Source: Carnegiea gigantea
Taxonomy: Eukaryota; Streptophyta; Magnoliopsida; Caryophyllales; Cactaceae
Reading direction: 5' to 3'
DNA length: 64,000 nucleotides
Assembly: GCA_029747015.1 (NCBI GenBank)
Contig: JAKOGI010000422.1
Coordinates: 18,501 to 82,500 of the forward strand
The position numbers and the translations under genes are program-made. Under the pieces are notes generated by a model. It made no database searches. It was not told the DNA's origin and saw only the letters and a list, made by a program, of their open reading frames with translations. Shown piece after piece: positions 11,325 to 22,750 of the stretch (the first letter of the stretch is position 1; each line of letters begins with the position of its first letter).

Positions 11325-11708
11325 GTGATCAAGGCCCAGTCCTTAGCAAACTTCTTTGTTGAAAATGCAAACGCCCCTCCCAAGATAGTCACAACCCCTG
11401 TCTCTTGGAACTTATATGCGGACGGCTCCTCCACTAAAGATGGGAGTGGAGCCGGCCTAATCATTGAGACCCCCCAGGGCGAGAGGCACGAACACAGCTT
11501 AAAGTTCATATTTAAAGCTTCTAACAATGAGGTCGAATACGAGGCCCTGATAGCGGGAATAGAATTGTGCTACACGGTTGAGGAAGATTTAATCAAGGCC
11601 TATTCGGAATCACAAAGGGTAATCAGTCAGCTCAACGGGGATTACGAAGTAAAAACAACACCATGGCGGCATATATCCGTCGAGTGCGTGACACTACCAG
11701 TCTATTGA
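11325..11708 (+). pseudogene. Second (archaeal-type) RNase H domain of the Tat-type element
   Basis: The frame shows LYADGSSTKDGSGAGLIIE, FKASNNEVEYEALIAGIELC and YSESQRVISQLNGDYEVK. These are the DGS, E and D/S catalytic blocks of the extra RNase H that follows the normal one in Tat-lineage elements. Its presence is the main reason for the Tat assignment. It ends at a TGA near 11706. Confidence 0.8.
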
Positions 11709-11879
11709 AGTATTTTTTGATAACACATATACCATAATCTGAAAACCGCCAGGAAGATGCTTTATCCAAATTGGCTAACTCCTTAGAGGATGAGAAGCCA
11801 ACGTGAATCTGATGGGAAACTCTATCAGAGAGAAGCATTGAACCTCCTGAAATCCTTTGGTTGGACAGGAGCTCCACCT

Positions 11880-13106
11880 GGATTCCATTCAGATGTATTT
11901 GGCGGATGGTACGCTGCCACCGGACCCTAAGGAGGCAGATCGAGTGAAGAAGTGCGCGAACTGGTTCATCTTATACGACGAGATCCTATACAAATGCTCC
12001 TATCCCATCCGCTGTTGCGTTGTGTGACCCTGAAGGTGGGGCAAAAAGTCCTTGACGAAATCCACGGGGGCGTTTGCAGCTCAAATATTGGTGGGTGTGC
12101 GCTTGTGATCGCTGCTATTCGAATTGGCTACTATTGGCCCTCTTTACGCAAAGGTGCTATGAGCCTAGTGCGCAACTGCGACAAGTGCCAAAAGTTCGCT
12201 CACGTGCAGCGGAGGCCCACCACCCCACCAACACTGATAATTAGTCCCCTACCATTCACCACTTGAGGAATGGACATCCTCGGGCCTTTCCTTAAGGCCA
12301 TGAACCAGCGGAAGTATTTATTCGTTGTTGTGGATTATTTCACAAAATGGATAGAGCTAAAGGTTGTCGCTTCCATCCCCGCTACTGAGGTGAGAAAGTT
12401 TATTAGAAAAAACATCATCACCCGTTTTAGAGTCTTGGGTAATGATATTTGACAATGGTTGATAATTCGACACACGTAAGGTCACTGACTACCTTAGCAC
12501 CTTAGGATGGCAAGTGAGATTCACTGCGGTAGCCCATCCGCAGACCAACGGTCAAGCTGAGGTCGCGAATAAGGTTATCCTTCATGGCTTGCATAAAAAA
12601 TCGGACGATATAAAAGTAAAGCGGACAGACGAACTACATAAAGTTTTATGGTCTATTCGCAGCGTCGAAAAGGAGGCAACAGGGGAAACTCCCTTTACGC
12701 TGGCTTGTGGGTCTGAAGCTATTCTCCCCGTCGAGGTCGCACTCCACACGCATCGTCTCACCACTTTCCAAGAAACACTCAACAATGCGGCCCTCTGGGA
12801 AGCCCTTAACTTACTCCCTTTTATTTAAGGCGATGCTCTCATCTGAGAGGAACTTTACAAGCTCCTAGTGGCACGACTTCACGACCGGACAATAAAATTC
12901 CAGCCCTTCCATGTAGGCGACCTAGTATTTCGGCGAACTAAAGCCGTGGCTCGATCGATCAAACATGGTAAGCTCACAGCCAATTAGGAAGGCCCCTATA
13001 AGGTCACAAAGTAGGTGAGACCGAGCACATATCGACTCACAACCCCACAAGGAACTCCCATTCTAAGACCATGGCATAGTAGTAATTTGCACAAGTACAA
13101 CCACTA
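11880..13106 (+). pseudogene. Integrase of the Tat-type element
   Basis: The zinc-binding HHCC domain is seen at about 12055-12210 (IHGGVCSSNIGG ... YYWPSLRKGA ... CDKCQKF). The catalytic core starts at 12270 (MDILGPFL, VVDYFTKWIE) and continues at 12514-12828 (AHPQTNGQAEVANK). The C-terminal module reaches about 13106 (FHVGDLVFRR, EGPYKV, ILRPWHSSNLHKYN). Stops at 12264-12266, 12450-12452, 12826-12828 and near 12988 break the frame. The second catalytic Asp block near 12453-12475 is degraded. Confidence 0.8.
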
Positions 13107-13220
13107 GTGGCTCATATCTTTTGTACGGTTGACACAATGTACCTACGACATTTTGAAATAAACATGCGCATAGACATTGTCGACAAAAAGCCGCGTCTTT
13201 TTCTTCACTGCACCTACTGC

Positions 13221-13490
13221 ACCTTCAGCCTCTAAGGGACTAAGGGTCATAAAGCACGGCCAAGGGCCGGTCGTTATACCTTTAGCCTCCAAGGGGCTAT
13301 GAGTCACAAAGCATGGCCAAAGGCCAATCGCTACACCTTTAGCCACCAAGAGGCTAAGGGTCACAAACCACGGCTAAAGGCCAGTCGCTACACCTTCAGG
13401 CCCCAAGGTGCATAGGGTCACAAAGCACGGCTAAAGGCCGGTCGCTACACCTTCAACCTCTAATGGGCTAAGGGATTCACAACGCAACTA
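13221..13490. repeat. 57-bp tandem array 1 in the 3' region
   Basis: Units start at 13221, 13278, 13335, 13392 and 13449, exactly 57 bp apart, about 4.5 copies. The unit contains ACCTTTAGCC, GGGGCTAAGGGTCACAAAGC and GGCCGGTCGCTA. The same unit recurs at 22101-22520. It lies just after the integrase stop, in the 3'-UTR where Tat elements are known to carry variable tandem repeats. Confidence 0.9.
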
Positions 13491-13759
13491 CTGCTACTTT
13501 CTTGATGAAGACTAACACCTCCCTAACTTGTCGTTTCACTTGGGGGCTAGAGGATCATAAGTCCCAACGACTGTATAGTATGTACGAAGGCAAGCAGAAT
13601 GAAAAGTGAAATAACAAGTCATGGACAACAGATAATCAAAATGGAGAATTTCATTAATATTTGGATAAAGTACAAACACCAAGGGGAAACAACAAAAAAG
13701 AAAAAAGGAGGGAATCGAAAGAAGAACAAACGTGGAAGACGACTGCAAGCTTTTTTGCT
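13491..13759. other. Spacer with polypurine-like tract
   Basis: CACTTGGGGGCTAGAGG at 13537-13553 resembles the polypurine tract that normally sits next to a 3' LTR. No LTR follows, so it may be a relic of an earlier boundary. A G/A-rich stretch (13680-13740) follows. No gene. Confidence 0.35.
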
Positions 13760-16424
13760 TCAAAGGGTCGGATCCTCGTCATCGCTGCCTTCATTCACCG
13801 CACCTTCCTCATCTAATAGGGTGGTATCTTCAGGCTCTCCTTGACCCTCGTCTTCGGAGGTCGCCAGTTAAAATTTGACCTAGTCCAGGTCCTCGCCTGG
13901 TTCATGAGCGCGGCGACGATCCTCAATATACTTGACGTAGGCCTCAAAGTACCCTTCCTGCTGAAAATCATCAGGGCCAGGGTCTCAAGGAACTCTTTAA
14001 AGAACTCCGTACGATCCTCCTGGCTGCGCTGACAGCCTTGTTGTTCAGCCTTTGCAGCACTTTCATGGCTTGCAATCCTCTCAGCCTCTATATTAATGTG
14101 AGCCTCTTCCAATTGACAGTGCAGTTCTTTTTTCTCGGCCTCCCAGGCCTCCTTGTCTTTCTTTAATTTTTCCTAGCGCACTTATACTTGGCCACTGAGT
14201 CCCCCGCTTTTCGTCGTTCCACTTGAAGGCTGTGGACCTGTTCCTCTAGCAGCGCATTTGAATCTTGGAGGCCACATATCCATTCCTACAATAGGGCTGG
14301 GAAGGGTGTCGACCTCACTGCTTTCAGCCCCTGGGAAAAGGCCTGCCAAGAGACAGACCAAGATAAAAGGTTAGCGAGAAAGAGGAAAAAGAACAAAGAA
14401 AGAAGAGTAAAGATGTGCACATCTTTACCTTAATAATGGGCACCTGCTCTTCGATGACCTTTGGGGGTTCAGAAGAGGCTAAGGGGTCAGGTCCCCATGA
14501 CCTGACAAGACGCTCCACCAGGTCTGATTTAACTAGAGAATCGACCCTTAGAAAATCCACGGCCTTGGTTAACTTTTTGATAGACACCTCCCTGACTCGT
14601 CGTTGGAGAGCCTGATGGCTATCTTGAGAGCCCCTTGCGAGGACGACCCCCTTGCCTCGCCAGAAGCTACCTGGGCAGTCGACTCCCTACACAACCCTGT
14701 GGAAGCGACCGTTCAACCTCGACACTCCTTGATGGGGACAGGCCGCTCCTCAGGGGATGGGAGCCGATGCCGCGGCCACCTTCTTCCTGACCTCTTGGCA
14801 CGGGCGCTTGTGCACAACCGACTGTGGAAGGCTCAGAGAAACGGACGGGGGTTTCCGGTCAGGCATCATGACCTTCGACACCTGTTAGAATGTCCTAAGT
14901 TAATACTAAAAAAATAGAAAAATAATGTGAAAGCATGAGGTCACAACTTACGAAGACAAACCTTCCCGGCCTCAGCCAGGACCTCTTCTGTACTGGCGTC
15001 CCCACTCTCGTAGTGTGACAGCATCACCCAGGCTTGCTCTGCACGAGTGAAAAGAAAGTGCTATCAAAACTAAGGGAAGGATAGCGCACAGGAGAGGTAC
15101 AAAACACCCTTAGAATATTTTCAAGGATAAGGAGGCCGGTAGCCGCAAGAAAGTAGTCATTCCTGAAGTACGACAACTTGGGAAGCCAGTTAAAGAGCTC
15201 CCTGTCACGCGATTTGACCCGCCGACGTTCGGGCTCTTTGCCCGCATCCATTATTCGCGCCATGGAGGAGGAAAGGGGATTCGGCCAGTCATCCTCCCGA
15301 ATATAATATTGGAAATAGCACACAGTTTCCCTTTCTTCAAAGGTTGGCTACTTGGCTCCTCGAGCGAGTTTCGGATCAGCTTGCTGTCATTCCAATCAGG
15401 AAGGTCGGCCCAACCCATCGCATGGTGCACAAAAAGGAAATCATATTTCCAATTTTTTAACTTTGATTTCTTCTTGATGGCGGTAATGAAGCCCTTCTAA
15501 TTGTTAAAATTGTACCAGCCGGTCTGTCCGGTCTCATTCGAAGCCTTCTGCACCTTATGCACTAACCTGAAGGCTCGGCCAGTGCAAGATAGCCCGCACA
15601 GCTCATAGGTGGCGATGAAAGAGCACACATTGTGCCAGGACATGAGCACACGTTGCGCGGGCACTAACCCGTACTTATCTAAGATCTCCACAATGACCAT
15701 GTGTAGCAGGAATCTAAGGTCGTAGAAGAGGGCATCCCGGTAGATCGCGATACACTATGGGGGCGGCTTGTTGATCGTAGCATCCAGATCGAGAATCACG
15801 AATTTATACCTGGCAAGGAGGAGGTATTTCTCCTCCAAGGCCGGCCTCTTTAGCGTACGCACTACCTTGGGGTTGGGAAAATGTGTACTTGCCCCATCGC
15901 CAAGATCCAAGTGTATTGGGCTTGGGACGGCCCCCTTTCAGTACGGCCTCTCTTGGAGGTAGAAACCGAGGAAGAAGAACCCGTCGGACAACCCTCTCGT
16001 CGCCTCTTAGGGGTGCTAGAGCTGGTAGAACAGATCTCCACATTTTGTCTATGGGAGTCTTAGGTAGAGTGTGAATTACCTACTGAGTATCCTTCGGCCA
16101 TGAGTTCTGGAACAGTCTTTAGCTGCACGGTAGTTTTTGTCCTTGCTAGCTTGCGTTGCTGGACATCAGACATACGGGAAACAGTGATGTCAACTTTCCA
16201 AGGATAAACAACCTCCTCCTCGATACTAAGGATACCAGGGATGGAAGAATACTCGCTATTAGACCAAGAGGGCGTTCCGGGCTCATAAATGGCAGCGCGT
16301 GGGGAATCTTTTTGGGTTCCCTAAATTGATTTTTTGGGGGAAAATAGGCCGCTACCCAGCCATCAATCTTGGCTGGGAGATTAGGAAATTTGGGATGCCG
16401 ACCCTCCTCTCGGAGGCTAGCCAA
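13760..16424 (-). pseudogene. Antisense ORF A (putative gypsy-type 'Transposase_28'-like protein)
   Basis: Several minus-strand frames form one decayed coding region. From its 5' end: 16424-16146; a Ser/Arg-rich part near 16060; then 15700-15497 (EILDKYGLVPAQRVLMSWHN and GQTGWYNF), which resembles the domain called 'putative gypsy type transposon' in plant databases; then 15323-15024 (ELFNWLPKLSYFRNDYF). It continues with a probable coiled coil (14112-13813; EAERIASHESAAKAEQQ) and an acidic tail (SEDEGQGEPED ... EGSDDEDPTL) ending in TGA at 13762-13760. Antisense ORFs here are known in Tat elements, but their function is unknown. The fold-back insertion at 16426 cuts it from its likely promoter near 21875. 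Confidence 0.6.
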
Positions 16425-16725
16425 CTAGGGGTGTGTAACACCGGTTAACCGGAGTTTCGGTTAACCGAAAATCGGTCAACCGTTTTTTTGGTTCAAAAAA
16501 ATTCGACAAACCGTAACCAAACCGAAAATTTTACTTAACCGTTTTTCAGTTAACCGAAAATTTTGGTTCGTCCAAAACCCGAACCGTAACAGAACCAAAA
16601 ATTTCGATTAGCCGATTTTTCGATTCGGTTAACGGTTAACCGTTTACAAATAATAAAAAACTTATACTTTCTTACCCAAATTTTTTCATTCTTTTATGTT
16701 TAAATTTTTTTTTGTAAAAATTAAA

Positions 16726-17147
16726 TGTAACAACCCACTACCACCCGCCATCGAGGTATTGTCCGCTTCGGGCAGGCGGGACGCTATCACCATCCCTGCC
16801 CTCACGGTTTTGTCCTCAAAAGGCGCCTCGATGGGTTGAGGTTTCCCCACGCTTATAATGCGTGATTCGTTCTCCTCAACTCCCGATGTGGGATACCTTC
16901 ATCCACCCCCCCTCTCAGGGGCCCAGCGTCCTCGCTGGCACATCGGGTCGGGTCCATGGCTCTGATACCATTGTAACAGCCCATGACCACCCGCCATCGA
17001 GGTATTGTCCGCTTTTGGCAGGCGGGACGCTACCACCATCCCTCCCCTCACGGCTTTGTCCGCAAAAGGCACCTCGATGGGTTGAGGTTTCCCAACGCTT
17101 ATAAGGCGTAGTTCGTTCTTCTCAACTCCCGATGTGGGATACCTTCA
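16726..17147 (-). mobile_element. TRIM retrotransposon (LTR 176 / internal 70 / LTR 176 bp)
   Basis: Two near-identical 176-bp direct repeats (16726-16901 and 16972-17147) flank 70 bp. On the minus strand each LTR runs TGAAGGTATCCCACATCGGG to ...GTTACA. The internal part starts with TGGTATCAGAGCCA (16970-16957), the initiator-methionine tRNA primer site, and ends in a G-rich polypurine tract (GAGAGGGGGGG, about 16914-16904). It has no coding capacity, as in all TRIMs. The two LTRs differ by only a few bases, so this is a fairly recent insertion. Confidence 0.9.
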
Positions 17148-17154
17148 TCTAAAA

Positions 17155-20100
17155 TGTAAGACCCACCTTCGTCATTTTTACGTTAAGTTGCCTGTCTTGT
17201 TTTTACATTATAAAATCGTATTTTTAGTAACTGTGTGAGTTTTTAACGATTAAATTCATTAAAAAGAACGATTATTTGATTAACGTTATTATTGACGATT
17301 CTTATTTATAAAATATCTGAATCAACGCTAAACCAAGTTTTTAAAATCGTTTTTCATTTTACTTGGCCGATTCCCAAAGTTTAAACCGAAATGTTCATTG
17401 TGGGTCGTTTCAATTCGGGTTTAGCCTAACCATTAGCGAGTACGGGACCGGAATTTAGTTGAATGTTGTTATTTGAGTCAAAAAAAAGAAAAGAAAGGGA
17501 CCAAAAGGGGGGGGGAAGTCGGGTCTCAGGAAAAACCGAGACCCCGACCCTTCTCCTTCTCACGCTCTCTCTCTCTCTAAACGCACTCCCTCTCTCCCTC
17601 TCTCTTTTTGGGGCCACGGTCGCCGGTGGGCCTCATCGCCGACCGCCACCTGTCGCCGACGAGAGAAGGGGACGACCGGTCCCCTCAGCCATGCCAACCA
17701 CCAGCCTCTTTCCTCCGCTTCTCACCGCGAAACAGAGCCACGTTTTGGTGGCCTGAAAACGCCACCCACGTGCCGAAAATCGGCCAAACGCCTCCAAACG
17801 ACCTCTTCTATAGATTGAGGGACCAATTTCACTTCAAACCACACGCAGAAGGGCTTGAGTTCGAGAGCTAGGGTTCGATTTTGGGAAGCACACGGGCCAC
17901 GGTTTCGGTCCAACAACGTGGGCATGAGTTTGGGCGTGCAATTGCTGCTACGAGAATTGAATTTAGGCTGAGTCAAGTGAGTGTTTCTCACCTCCTAAGC
18001 TATTACTATTTTCGAAATTAATTTTCAGCAGATTGATATTGCATGTCAAGTTAGGGTTTGCTAAATGCGTTAGAAATGTCAAGAAGTGAGCTATACCTGC
18101 TTGAGTTCGATTCATGTAGTCAATTTATGCCTGAGATTGTAAATTAACGCGAATTATGTGCGTTTAGCTTCAATTCGAATCAATAAACGTAAATCATGCC
18201 TGAGTTGTTAATTCGAAGTAAATTAAATGTGTTTAGCGTCGATTCGAAACAATGAATGTAATTTATGCTTGAGATGTTAATTTGAAGTTAATTTAACGTG
18301 TTTAGCATCGATTCAAGTTAATTAGTTGATGCATGAAAAAGGATTAAAAACGAAGTTAGTTTAACGTGTTTAGCATCCATTCAAGTTAATGAGTTAATGT
18401 ATGAAAAAGAATTAAAATCGAAGTTGCGTTAACGTGCTTAGCTTCTATTCAAGTTATTTAGCTAATATGTGAGAAATGATTAAAATCGAAGTCCTTTTAA
18501 TGTGTTTAGCTTCCATTCGAATTGATTAACCGATGCATGCAAATGAGCTAATTTCGAGGTTAATGACATGTGTTTAGCTTCGAATCAAGTGGATTAGCTA
18601 ATGCATGTTAAAGGAATTAATCTCGAAGTTATACAAATGCGTTTAGCTTCGATTCGAGTTAAACTAGCTAATGCATGTAAACAAATTAAATTCGAAGCTA
18701 TTGAAATATGTTTAGCTTTCATTCGAACCCTTTTTAGTACATTCATGCTTAGGAAAGTTACTTCAAAATGCAACGTATATCTTTAGAATCAAATTATGTT
18801 TGATTTACTGAATAAAGTGTTGTCGAATTATGGATAAATGTGGTTATATGTACGCTTGTTGTAACGCACCGCTGAATGGTGCTGGTTGCTCAGGTAAGAG
18901 CCTAAACCTTACTCCCTTTTACATAAGCTAATATGATAATATGTTGTGATTAATGAATCGATGAATTGAGTTGGTAGTTGGATGGTTTGAGGAAAGAATC
19001 ATGAGCGTTCGAGGTCTTGTGGTACGGTGCTTATGAGGAGGGAGTTCGGGTTGTGAAATTACCGCAATCGTGTGGATTGCGAGGCCATGTGTGGCTCATT
19101 GTGTTGTTGAAATGATTATGAAGTGTTTGAATGTGAAACGTGTGAATCCCTTTCCCCCTTTTATGTCTAAGATGCATTATGCGTGAAAGTGTGGTGATTT
19201 GACAAAGAACGTTTCTCGTGTTTTCAAACTAATAATAGCCATGATTAATAGCAAGCAATGGCCTATTTTCGCTATACAAACAGTATTTGGGAGTGAACCT
19301 GCTTGAACGGGGGAATCCCTAAAACGGTTTAGAAAAGTGTGAGTTATGTGATAAATGATTTTACCAAAAGACACAACAAAATTATTAGCCGTTATGGCCC
19401 ATACGCTTTAAAGTGGCTAAGATAATGTGCTTCGGACCATATGAAAAGAATGAAAAGAACAATGTTATATGAAAAGAATGATGTTACCCTAGGGGATAAG
19501 TCCGGATAAACCCCCTAGAGGCCCTGACGAGGGGTAATGTAATGGTCCGATATATTATATGTAGTCATCCCGGGAGTAAGAGCTTAAGCGTGGGTGTTAG
19601 GTCTCACTATAGGGTCGAGAATAGTTCTCACCCAATCAGCACCCTGTAATGATCTTATGCCAGAAGTACTTTCGTACTAAGTTAAGAAAAGCAATTGGCC
19701 CTTTGCCATTTTTAAACGATTAAAAAGGAAAGGAAGTTCTTTTTATGGGCCCAAAAGGCTATATGGAATGATGTATGAAAAGCTTATAAGGGTCGTTACA
19801 CGACCAAACGAAATGAAATTTCCTTTGAAGACTAAGAAAACATTTTCAACGAAAGAAAGAAAGCTTTCAATGAATGAGTTATGAAATGATCCTCAAGCAT
19901 GTTTGAATGTGGATTCTTAGCCTATGTATTTAAGGAAAGCTTTCAATGGATGCATTATGAATGATTCTTAAGTATGGTTGAACGTGGATTCTAATCTTAT
20001 GTGGCATCATTCTTATCCATAGCAAATCTGTCTGATTTAAAGTGTATGAGATGAGAAAGAAAGTTATAGCACGTTAAAAATTCCATGAATGAAGGCGTCT

Positions 20101-21181
20101 CTTCCTAAAAGAATGAACGTTGATATGTGAATAGCATGCGAGGGTATCATATAGCTTAATATGATGTTTAAAGGTACTTAAATGCTTGATACGTGTTTAT
20201 GCGTGTGATATGTATATTATATGAATGAAATAGCAAGAAAAGTGTAATTATGAAAAGGGACAACCTTATATACACATCATATGATTGAGGGTTCATGTGT
20301 AGTTTAAATGGAGTGTTAGGAATTTATGTGATGAAAAGAAAAGATCCTTGTACTTAGCCTTCGATGCTTACTTACGTGCCTAACGGCTTGCTAGTAAAGA
20401 ACTCCATCGTTGAGGAACCTAGAAATATGATTGAATGGTCGAAGTGAAGTTTATTTTTAGTGATCCTCCCATAAAGGTTCTATGAATATCTATTATGATA
20501 GTAAAGTATGGAAACGTGATATGTGACTAGTAAAGATAGTATTACCTGCAACGGTTTTGGTTTTAAGGGGATTGGTGGACAATCACTGAGCGTGCGGTTG
20601 CCCATCCCATTACTCTTTCCCCTTTTCCCCAGGTTTTCTTTCTGACAGGAAGAAGTTGAGTCAGATAAGTCCAGAAGGAACCTATTGTTGCTTACAAGGC
20701 ATTGTATGTGCTCATTTGAAGGGATCTTACGTGTTTAATGAAGTCATGTAATGTACTCTTAGTTTATAAAGGTCTGTAAACGATTGTTCTAGTTCATGTA
20801 ATGCATATGGTATAAAGGTCGCTCTGTATGGCCGCCTGAGCCAACCATCTTGGTTTAATTTAGCTATGTTTTGGGATGTAAATCTTAATACTCCAGTTTT
20901 GTTAACCGCTGAATTGTATCTTCCATTTGTTCTTTATTCATGAATCTATCTGGTTGGTGTACTCCGAGCGAGTAGCTCGTTGAGTTATAAACTCCGGCGT
21001 GTGGCCGTTGAGCTATGTTTTAAATGTTTTGTGCTTCCGTTGATTTACAGGGACTTATTGTAAGGCTTTTAACCTGAAAATGGTCAGTTTTTAGGGGGAA
21101 CTCTGTCCGTTTCGTCCCAGGAATTAAGTAAGAAGTTAGGAAAGCATAACGCTTCTGGCCTAGGGGCCTGGGGGTGTTACA
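17155..21181 (+). mobile_element. LTR-like unit of 4.0 kb (probable solo LTR)
   Basis: It starts TGTAAGACCC and ends GGGGTGTTACA, the complementary TGTAA/TTACA ends of long LTRs in plant Ty3/gypsy chromoviruses. The flanks TAAAA and TTAAA are a near-match for a 5-bp duplication. No gag or pol was found. A CT-rich leader-like block lies near 17560-17610, a 68-bp tandem array at 18110-18735, and repeated short blocks (GAGCTATG, CTCCG) near 20960-21020. It is either a solo LTR or a non-coding LARD-type element. Confidence 0.6.
18110..18735. repeat. 68-69-bp tandem array, nine copies
   Basis: TTTAGC occurs at 18163, 18232, 18301, 18369, 18437 (as CTTAGC), 18505, 18573, 18642 and 18711. Each unit also carries a variant of TTCGATTCGAGTTAATTAG and ATGCATG. 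Units are diverged. It lies within the 4-kb LTR-like unit and does not resemble the 57-bp array. Confidence 0.85.
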
Positions 21182-21477
21182 TTAAACTTTGGTTACCATT
21201 TATAAATAATTAAAAAGTGCACTTTCTTACCTAATTTTTTTATTTTTTATGTATAATTTTTTTAAAAAATAAAATTATTTTCGGTTCGGTTAATTACTGG
21301 TTAACCGAATTTTCAAATAATCTGAACCATAGCCGAACCGAGAACCGAAAAAACATTTTTGGTTCGGTTAACCAAACCGACTTTTTTAAAAGATTTGTTC
21401 GGTTAACCGGTTTTTCGGTTTGATTTTCTCAATTTTTTGGTTCGGCCTTCGGTTTCGAATTTTTTTGCACACCCCTA

Positions 21478-22074
21478 CGGCCGACCCTCCCACGATGGTC
21501 TCACTCGACAAGCATGAAGACAACATAACTTATCTAATAATACAAAAACAAGCTTCAAAGGGATACACAAAGGCGCGTACCTACAAAGGTTGAAGGAGAT
21601 TGAAGGCAAAGATTGAGGATGAGTAACTGCGTTTGAAGATGCAAAGAAAAGAAGGTTGAAGATGAGCAACAATGTTTGAAGATACAAAGACAAGAGGGTT
21701 GAAGATGAGCAACCAGGTTTGAAGGTATGAAGAGGAAGGTTGAAGGATCAATAGTAAACTCGAAGGAAGGTAGGAAAGGGGCGAAGCTTCTCTCTCTAGG
21801 TAATTCACTTCTCTCTTTAGAAATTTCTAAGAGTAGGCTTCGAGTGACCTCTACTAGAGCCCTCACCCCTCTTATATAGATGGAGGGCAGGGGCAGGGGT
21901 AAAGCGGCACACCGCTTGAGGTAAGACAAACCTGGAGTGCTAGCTAGGTCCGTACATGTGGCACAAAAATGCACATGCTCACCGAGCGGGGGAAAAAAAG
22001 GATAATTAAAGACTAACCCCACTCGTTAGGGGATGGCAAGAAGGGAGAAAAGCCTAAAATTCTGCTTTCACGGC
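21478..22074 (-). promoter_or_regulatory. Putative promoter and leader for antisense ORF A
   Basis: On the minus strand a TATATAAG box (21878-21871) is followed by a purine/pyrimidine-rich leader. A roughly 41-bp tandem motif (GGTTGAAGATGAGCAAC with GTTTGAAGATACAAAGA, about three copies at 21590-21745) also lies in the leader. This sits upstream of antisense ORF A once the fold-back insertion is removed. The promoter role is inferred from position and the TATA box only. The long minus frame at 22022-21555 follows the tandem motif and is not a recognised protein. Confidence 0.4.
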
Positions 22075-22100
22075 AAAGCACGGCCCTAGCTAATCACTGT

Positions 22101-22520
22101 ACCTTTAGCCTCCAAGGGGCTAAAGGCCCTCTAAGCACGGCCCTGAGTCGGTCACTATGCCTTTAGCCCCTTGGGGGCTAAAGGCCTTCTAAGCACGGCC
22201 TTGAGCAGGTCGATATGCCTTTAGCCCCCAAGGGACTAAAGGCCCTCTTAGCACGGTCTAAGGCCGGTCGCTACACCTTTATCCCCAAGGGGCCAAGGGT
22301 CTCATGGCATAGCCTAAGGTCGGTTGCTGCACCTTTAGCCATCGAGGGGCTAAGGGTCGCTAAGCACGATCCAAGGGCCAGTTGCTACACCTTTAGCCCC
22401 CCAAGGGGATAAGGGTCTCAAAGCACGGCCCAAAGTCGATCGTTATACCTTTAGCCCCAAGGGGCTAAGGGTCTCAAAGCACAACCCTAGGCTGGTCGCT
22501 ATACCTTTAGCCTCGAGGGT
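22101..22520. repeat. 57-bp tandem array 2 in the 3' region
   Basis: Units begin at 22101, 22159, 22217, 22275, 22331, 22389, 22447 and 22503, spaced 56-58 bp, about eight copies. The unit is the same as in array 1 (CTTTAGCCCC..AAGGGGCTAA, AGCACGGCC, GGTCGCTA). The two arrays stand on either side of antisense ORF A. Confidence 0.9.
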
Positions 22521-22750
22521 TCAAGAGTCACAAGACACAGTTTTTGATCCCCCAGTATACTTAGCTGACAGGGAACGCAACCCTAGGACTAGTAAGCACG
22601 TAAGAGCATCAATCGAAGGATAATGCCACTGAGCGAAAAAGCTACTCTTCATTACCAGTACAAACGATTACATGGCTGTCTGTACAAAAAAAGAAAAAAC
22701 AGAAAAAAAAGACGAAAGAAGGAAGAAAATTACATCAAAGCCTACAGTGG
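22521..22750. other. Spacer between array 2 and antisense ORF B
   Basis: No gene. An A-rich block at 22687-22735 corresponds in position to the G/A-rich block after array 1, so the two array-spacer-ORF modules have the same plan. Confidence 0.4.

Larger units (their letters stand above)
16426..21477. mobile_element. Fold-back element with GGTTAACCG repeats, split by two insertions
   Basis: The left half (16426-16725) begins TAGGGGTGTGTAAC and is packed with CGGTTAACCG and its variants. The right half (21182-21477) has the same motifs and ends GCACACCCCTA. The ends are inverted repeats of about 11 bp. The AT-rich core (ACTTTCTTACC...) appears at the inner edge of both halves in the same direction. 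The original unit was about 600 bp, now interrupted by the TRIM and the 4-kb LTR-like unit. The class (hAT-like non-autonomous) is an inference; no clean target duplication was found. Confidence 0.65.

Noticed and set aside
17463..17991. Frames on both strands near the CT-rich block as genes
   Set aside because: Compositionally biased frames in an LTR-like leader with no protein motif.
16397..21490. GCCGACCCTCC on both sides of the fold-back element as a target duplication
   Set aside because: The left copy is about 19 bp away from the element end and the right one only 2 bp, so the two are not placed as a duplication would be.
21555..22022. 155-codon minus-strand frame as a protein
   Set aside because: Its second half only reflects a DNA tandem motif and the first half has no recognised domain.
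13221..22520. Could the regularly spaced 57-bp units be a CRISPR array?
   Set aside because: Units are repeated head to tail without unique spacers, and the context is a plant retrotransposon.
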